DNA of 24,819 bases from an uncultured bacterium (GTDB lineage: Bacteria; Planctomycetota; Uabimicrobiia; Uabimicrobiales; JABWCH01): contig CALKWO010000126.1 of the NCBI GenBank assembly GCA_938003875.1, positions 1 to 24,819 of the forward strand. The letters run 5' to 3'. The notes beneath the pieces are model-generated. The model ran no database searches. It was not told the origin of the DNA and was given only the letters and a program-made list of their open reading frames with translations. A program made the translations under genes and the position numbers. This document shows, piece by piece, positions 23,711 to 24,819 of the stretch (position 1 is the first letter of the stretch; every line of letters starts with the position of its first letter).

Positions 23711-24087
23711 GAATTATTTAGTTTTTTTGATACTGTATCGAGCCCCACAAATGCTGCGGCGACTATAATTCCGTCATAGTATCCAAAACCATATCGCTTT
23801 CTTAATTCGGATGCCTTTAAATAAACCTCTTTCGTCATGTCTACAAAAGTAAAATAGGACGAAAAAAAATAATGAATCACTTCCATCAATTCATCTTCAC
23901 TATAATGAAATGGCTTCTTGGGACTTCTTAGATTATTTCCTACCTCATTTACAACTTGAACACTCAATATAACCGTGTTTTCTCTAACAATCTCTTTTGC
24001 AATTTTATATTTTGTATTCTCTATGTCTCTATCTAACAAATATAGCCATACATTACTATCTATAAAGCACCTACTCTTTTCTTTCAT
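23707..24087 (-). pseudogene. 5' part of a PIN-domain (VapC-type) toxin gene, interrupted by IS607
   Basis: A VapC-type PIN domain (ribonuclease toxin) begins at 24087 and carries three of the four acidic ligands: D10 (FIDSNVWLYLL), E48 (SVQVVNEV) and D105 (YYDGIIVAAAF). Native sequence ends near 23747. The last residues of the frame (about VGLDTVSKKLNNS) come from the IS607 left end, and the frame then stops at 23707. The normal C-terminal SED...NPF block is missing here and found at 21093-21186 on the other side of the element. The start overlaps the 79-aa gene by 17 bases, typical of antitoxin-toxin pairs. Without the fourth acidic residue and final strands the product is probably inactive. 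Confidence 0.85.
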
Positions 24088-24310
24088 TCGCTTCTTGCCT
24101 ACTTAAGGGTTTAAAATTCACTGGCAAAAAAGGGGTATGAACTTTACGCCTTAACTCATTCAACTTTTCTTCTTTCATTTCGCTCAAATTTCTTTGCTTT
24201 AGACCACGAGAAATGATCTTCCATTCCACAATAGTTCCATCTTCTAACTGTTGCTCTCCACAAGTGATATTATCAGGGATCACAATGGAACCAAGAATAT
24301 TTGCGTTCAT
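24071..24310 (-). CDS. Putative antitoxin partner of the split PIN toxin, 79 aa
   Basis: This is a 79-residue, charged protein with a beta-rich start (ILGSIVIPDNITCGEQQLED) and a Lys/Glu-rich helical second half (SEMKEEKLNELRRKV) ending in a polar tail. I recognise no named family; the antitoxin call rests on position, size and the 17-base overlap with the PIN gene. It has an excellent ribosome-binding site (GAAAGGAGGTGTTCT before ATG). It lies 27 bases after the Phd-type gene and may share its promoter. Because its toxin is broken by the insertion it may now be unneeded, yet its frame is intact, which suggests the insertion is recent or the gene has another use. Confidence 0.7.
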   Translation of the reverse strand: MNANILGSIVIPDNITCGEQQLEDGTIVEWKIISRGLKQRNLSEMKEEKLNELRRKVHTPFLPVNFKPLSRQEANERKE

Positions 24311-24337
24311 AGAACACCTCCTTTCTCTATCAAAAGA

Positions 24338-24658
24338 TTACCCTTTGAATCCTTCTATTTCCGCCACTATATCGTCTACAGACATACCTTTAAATATCTC
24401 TTCTTTCATTTCTACATAATTGACTTTTCCTTCAAACTCCTGAATGATATGGTCTGGCAGAGGTTCATCAAAATTAACAGGAACAAGAAATTCTCCCGTG
24501 CATAGAGCTAATGGTCTTTGCTTAAGGCTAGACGGAACAGGCTTAATTTCTGCAACAGCTTTACCGCATTGAAGAATGACAATCGTTTCACCTGCCTGGA
24601 CTCGCTCAAGGCAACGAGCAAAATCTTGTTGGATTTCTTCGACATTGAGCAAAGTCAT
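24338..24658 (-). CDS. Phd/YefM-family antitoxin with C-terminal extension
   Basis: This is a 106-residue Phd/YefM-type antitoxin. The N-terminal DNA-binding part (VEEIQQDFARCLERVQAGE, IVILQCGKAVAEIKPVP) is followed by the conserved neutralising segment LCTGEFLVPVNFDEPLPDHI and IIQEFEG, where such antitoxins usually end. Here about 28 more residues follow (KVNYVEMKEEIF, GMSVDDIVAEIEGF). No cognate toxin follows; the next gene is a second putative antitoxin. AGGAG precedes the ATG. It is first in the cluster and probably represses the promoter just upstream. The tail could be a fusion with a toxin-binding segment of another antitoxin, but this is inference. Confidence 0.82.
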   Translation of the reverse strand: MTLLNVEEIQQDFARCLERVQAGETIVILQCGKAVAEIKPVPSSLKQRPLALCTGEFLVPVNFDEPLPDHIIQEFEGKVNYVEMKEEIFKGMSVDDIVAEIEGFKG

Positions 24659-24710
24659 AGTAAATCTCCTGTTATGGAAATAGGTTCAACTGTAAAGCTA
24701 TACTGTTCTC

Positions 24711-24740
24711 AGTATATCATAAATAGTAAGAATAAATCAA
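24711..24740 (-). promoter_or_regulatory. Predicted promoter of the toxin-antitoxin/restriction cluster
   Basis: On the minus strand TTGATT (24735-24740) and TATACT (24711-24716) are 18 bases apart, giving a start near 24704 and a leader of about 45 bases before the Phd-type ATG. A second TTGACA lies slightly upstream at 24762-24767. Before the IS607 insertion this would have been the natural promoter for the entire cluster down to hsdS. Confidence 0.4.
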
Positions 24741-24768
24741 CTATCAAGGGTTATCAGCAGTTGTCAAA

Positions 24769-24796
24769 ATAAATAGACATAAATAGAAATAAATAG
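24769..24796. repeat. 10-bp-phased ATAAATAG direct repeats
   Basis: ATAAATAG occurs at 24769, 24779 and 24789, exactly one helical turn apart, with a fourth isolated copy at 24719-24726 within the predicted promoter region. They lie directly upstream of the cluster promoter. Phased A/T repeats can bend DNA or serve as operator sites for the antitoxin; alternatively they are simple AT-rich slippage. Confidence 0.5.
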
Positions 24797-24819
24797 CTTA
24801 TTTTTTTCTTGACAATCTC

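Larger units (their letters stand above)
21187..23746 (-). mobile_element. IS607-family insertion sequence (tnpA + tnpB), about 2.56 kb
   Basis: The order serine-recombinase tnpA followed by tnpB, 11 bases apart on one strand, is the IS607 layout. The family makes no terminal inverted repeats or target duplication and prefers GG dinucleotides. Boundaries are estimated from the interrupted PIN gene: left end near 23743-23748 (minus strand ...GCATTTGTGG) and right end near 21183-21187 (TATAGATTTG then GAAGAGCGG). Joining at the GG gives an in-frame PIN sequence (AAAFVEERNADILY). A join giving AAAFERNADILY would match usual PIN spacing better, so ends are uncertain by about six bases. Both genes are intact, so mobility and TnpB activity may persist. 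Confidence 0.82.

Noticed and set aside
24801..24819. TTGACA at 24809-24814 as a plus-strand promoter
   Set aside because: The -10 position falls outside the window, so it cannot be assessed.

Overview
The window reads as a chromosomal piece of an AT-rich, diderm bacterium. Supporting this are the inner-membrane protein CreD, a periplasmic sugar-binding protein, an NtrY-type sensor kinase, several TTG/GTG starts, and a Ser/Thr kinase fused to PEGA-like repeats and a formylglycine-enzyme-like domain. That last architecture is common in Planctomycetes and relatives, so a PVC-group origin is plausible, but no rRNA or tRNA is present to confirm it.

Layout. (1) 1-7157, plus strand: a likely operon of MFS exporter, DEDDh exonuclease, a 56-aa membrane peptide, a possible 22-aa peptide, an RmlD-like SDR and a 1320-aa NtrY-like histidine kinase without an adjacent response regulator. 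(2) 7158-9206: a convergent intergenic region with inverted repeats, then an Rrf2 regulator and creD as a two-gene minus-strand operon. (3) 9249-9497: a MITE-like inverted-repeat element filling the divergent promoter region. (4) 9541-14460, plus strand: a 1229-aa multidomain Ser/Thr kinase and a MalE-like binding protein. (5) 14496-14883: a junk-like zone with a strong hairpin, an ISKra4-like transposase remnant and a small exported ORF running antisense into it. (6) 14993-24658, minus strand: a defence and mobile region.

Region 6, read in transcription order, is: Phd/YefM antitoxin, a 79-aa putative antitoxin, PIN toxin, hsdR, UPF0175 antitoxin, DUF3368 PIN-like toxin, hsdM, hsdS. The genes are tightly packed with several overlaps. 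Two toxin-antitoxin modules are thus built into a type I restriction-modification operon, one at the head and one between hsdR and hsdM. An IS607-family element of about 2.56 kb (serine transposase TnpA plus TnpB) has inserted into the first PIN gene. The N-terminal three quarters lie at one end of the element and the last 30 codons lie at the other, still abutting hsdR.

The TnpB is the most unusual protein here. It has 587 residues, with about 125 extra residues ahead of RuvC-I. The RuvC-II glutamate is replaced by glycine, and a candidate substitute glutamate sits 46 residues downstream. This resembles the rearranged active site reported for Fanzor and some TnpB proteins. Its omega RNA should overlap the tnpB 3' end, with a guide read from the disrupted PIN gene.
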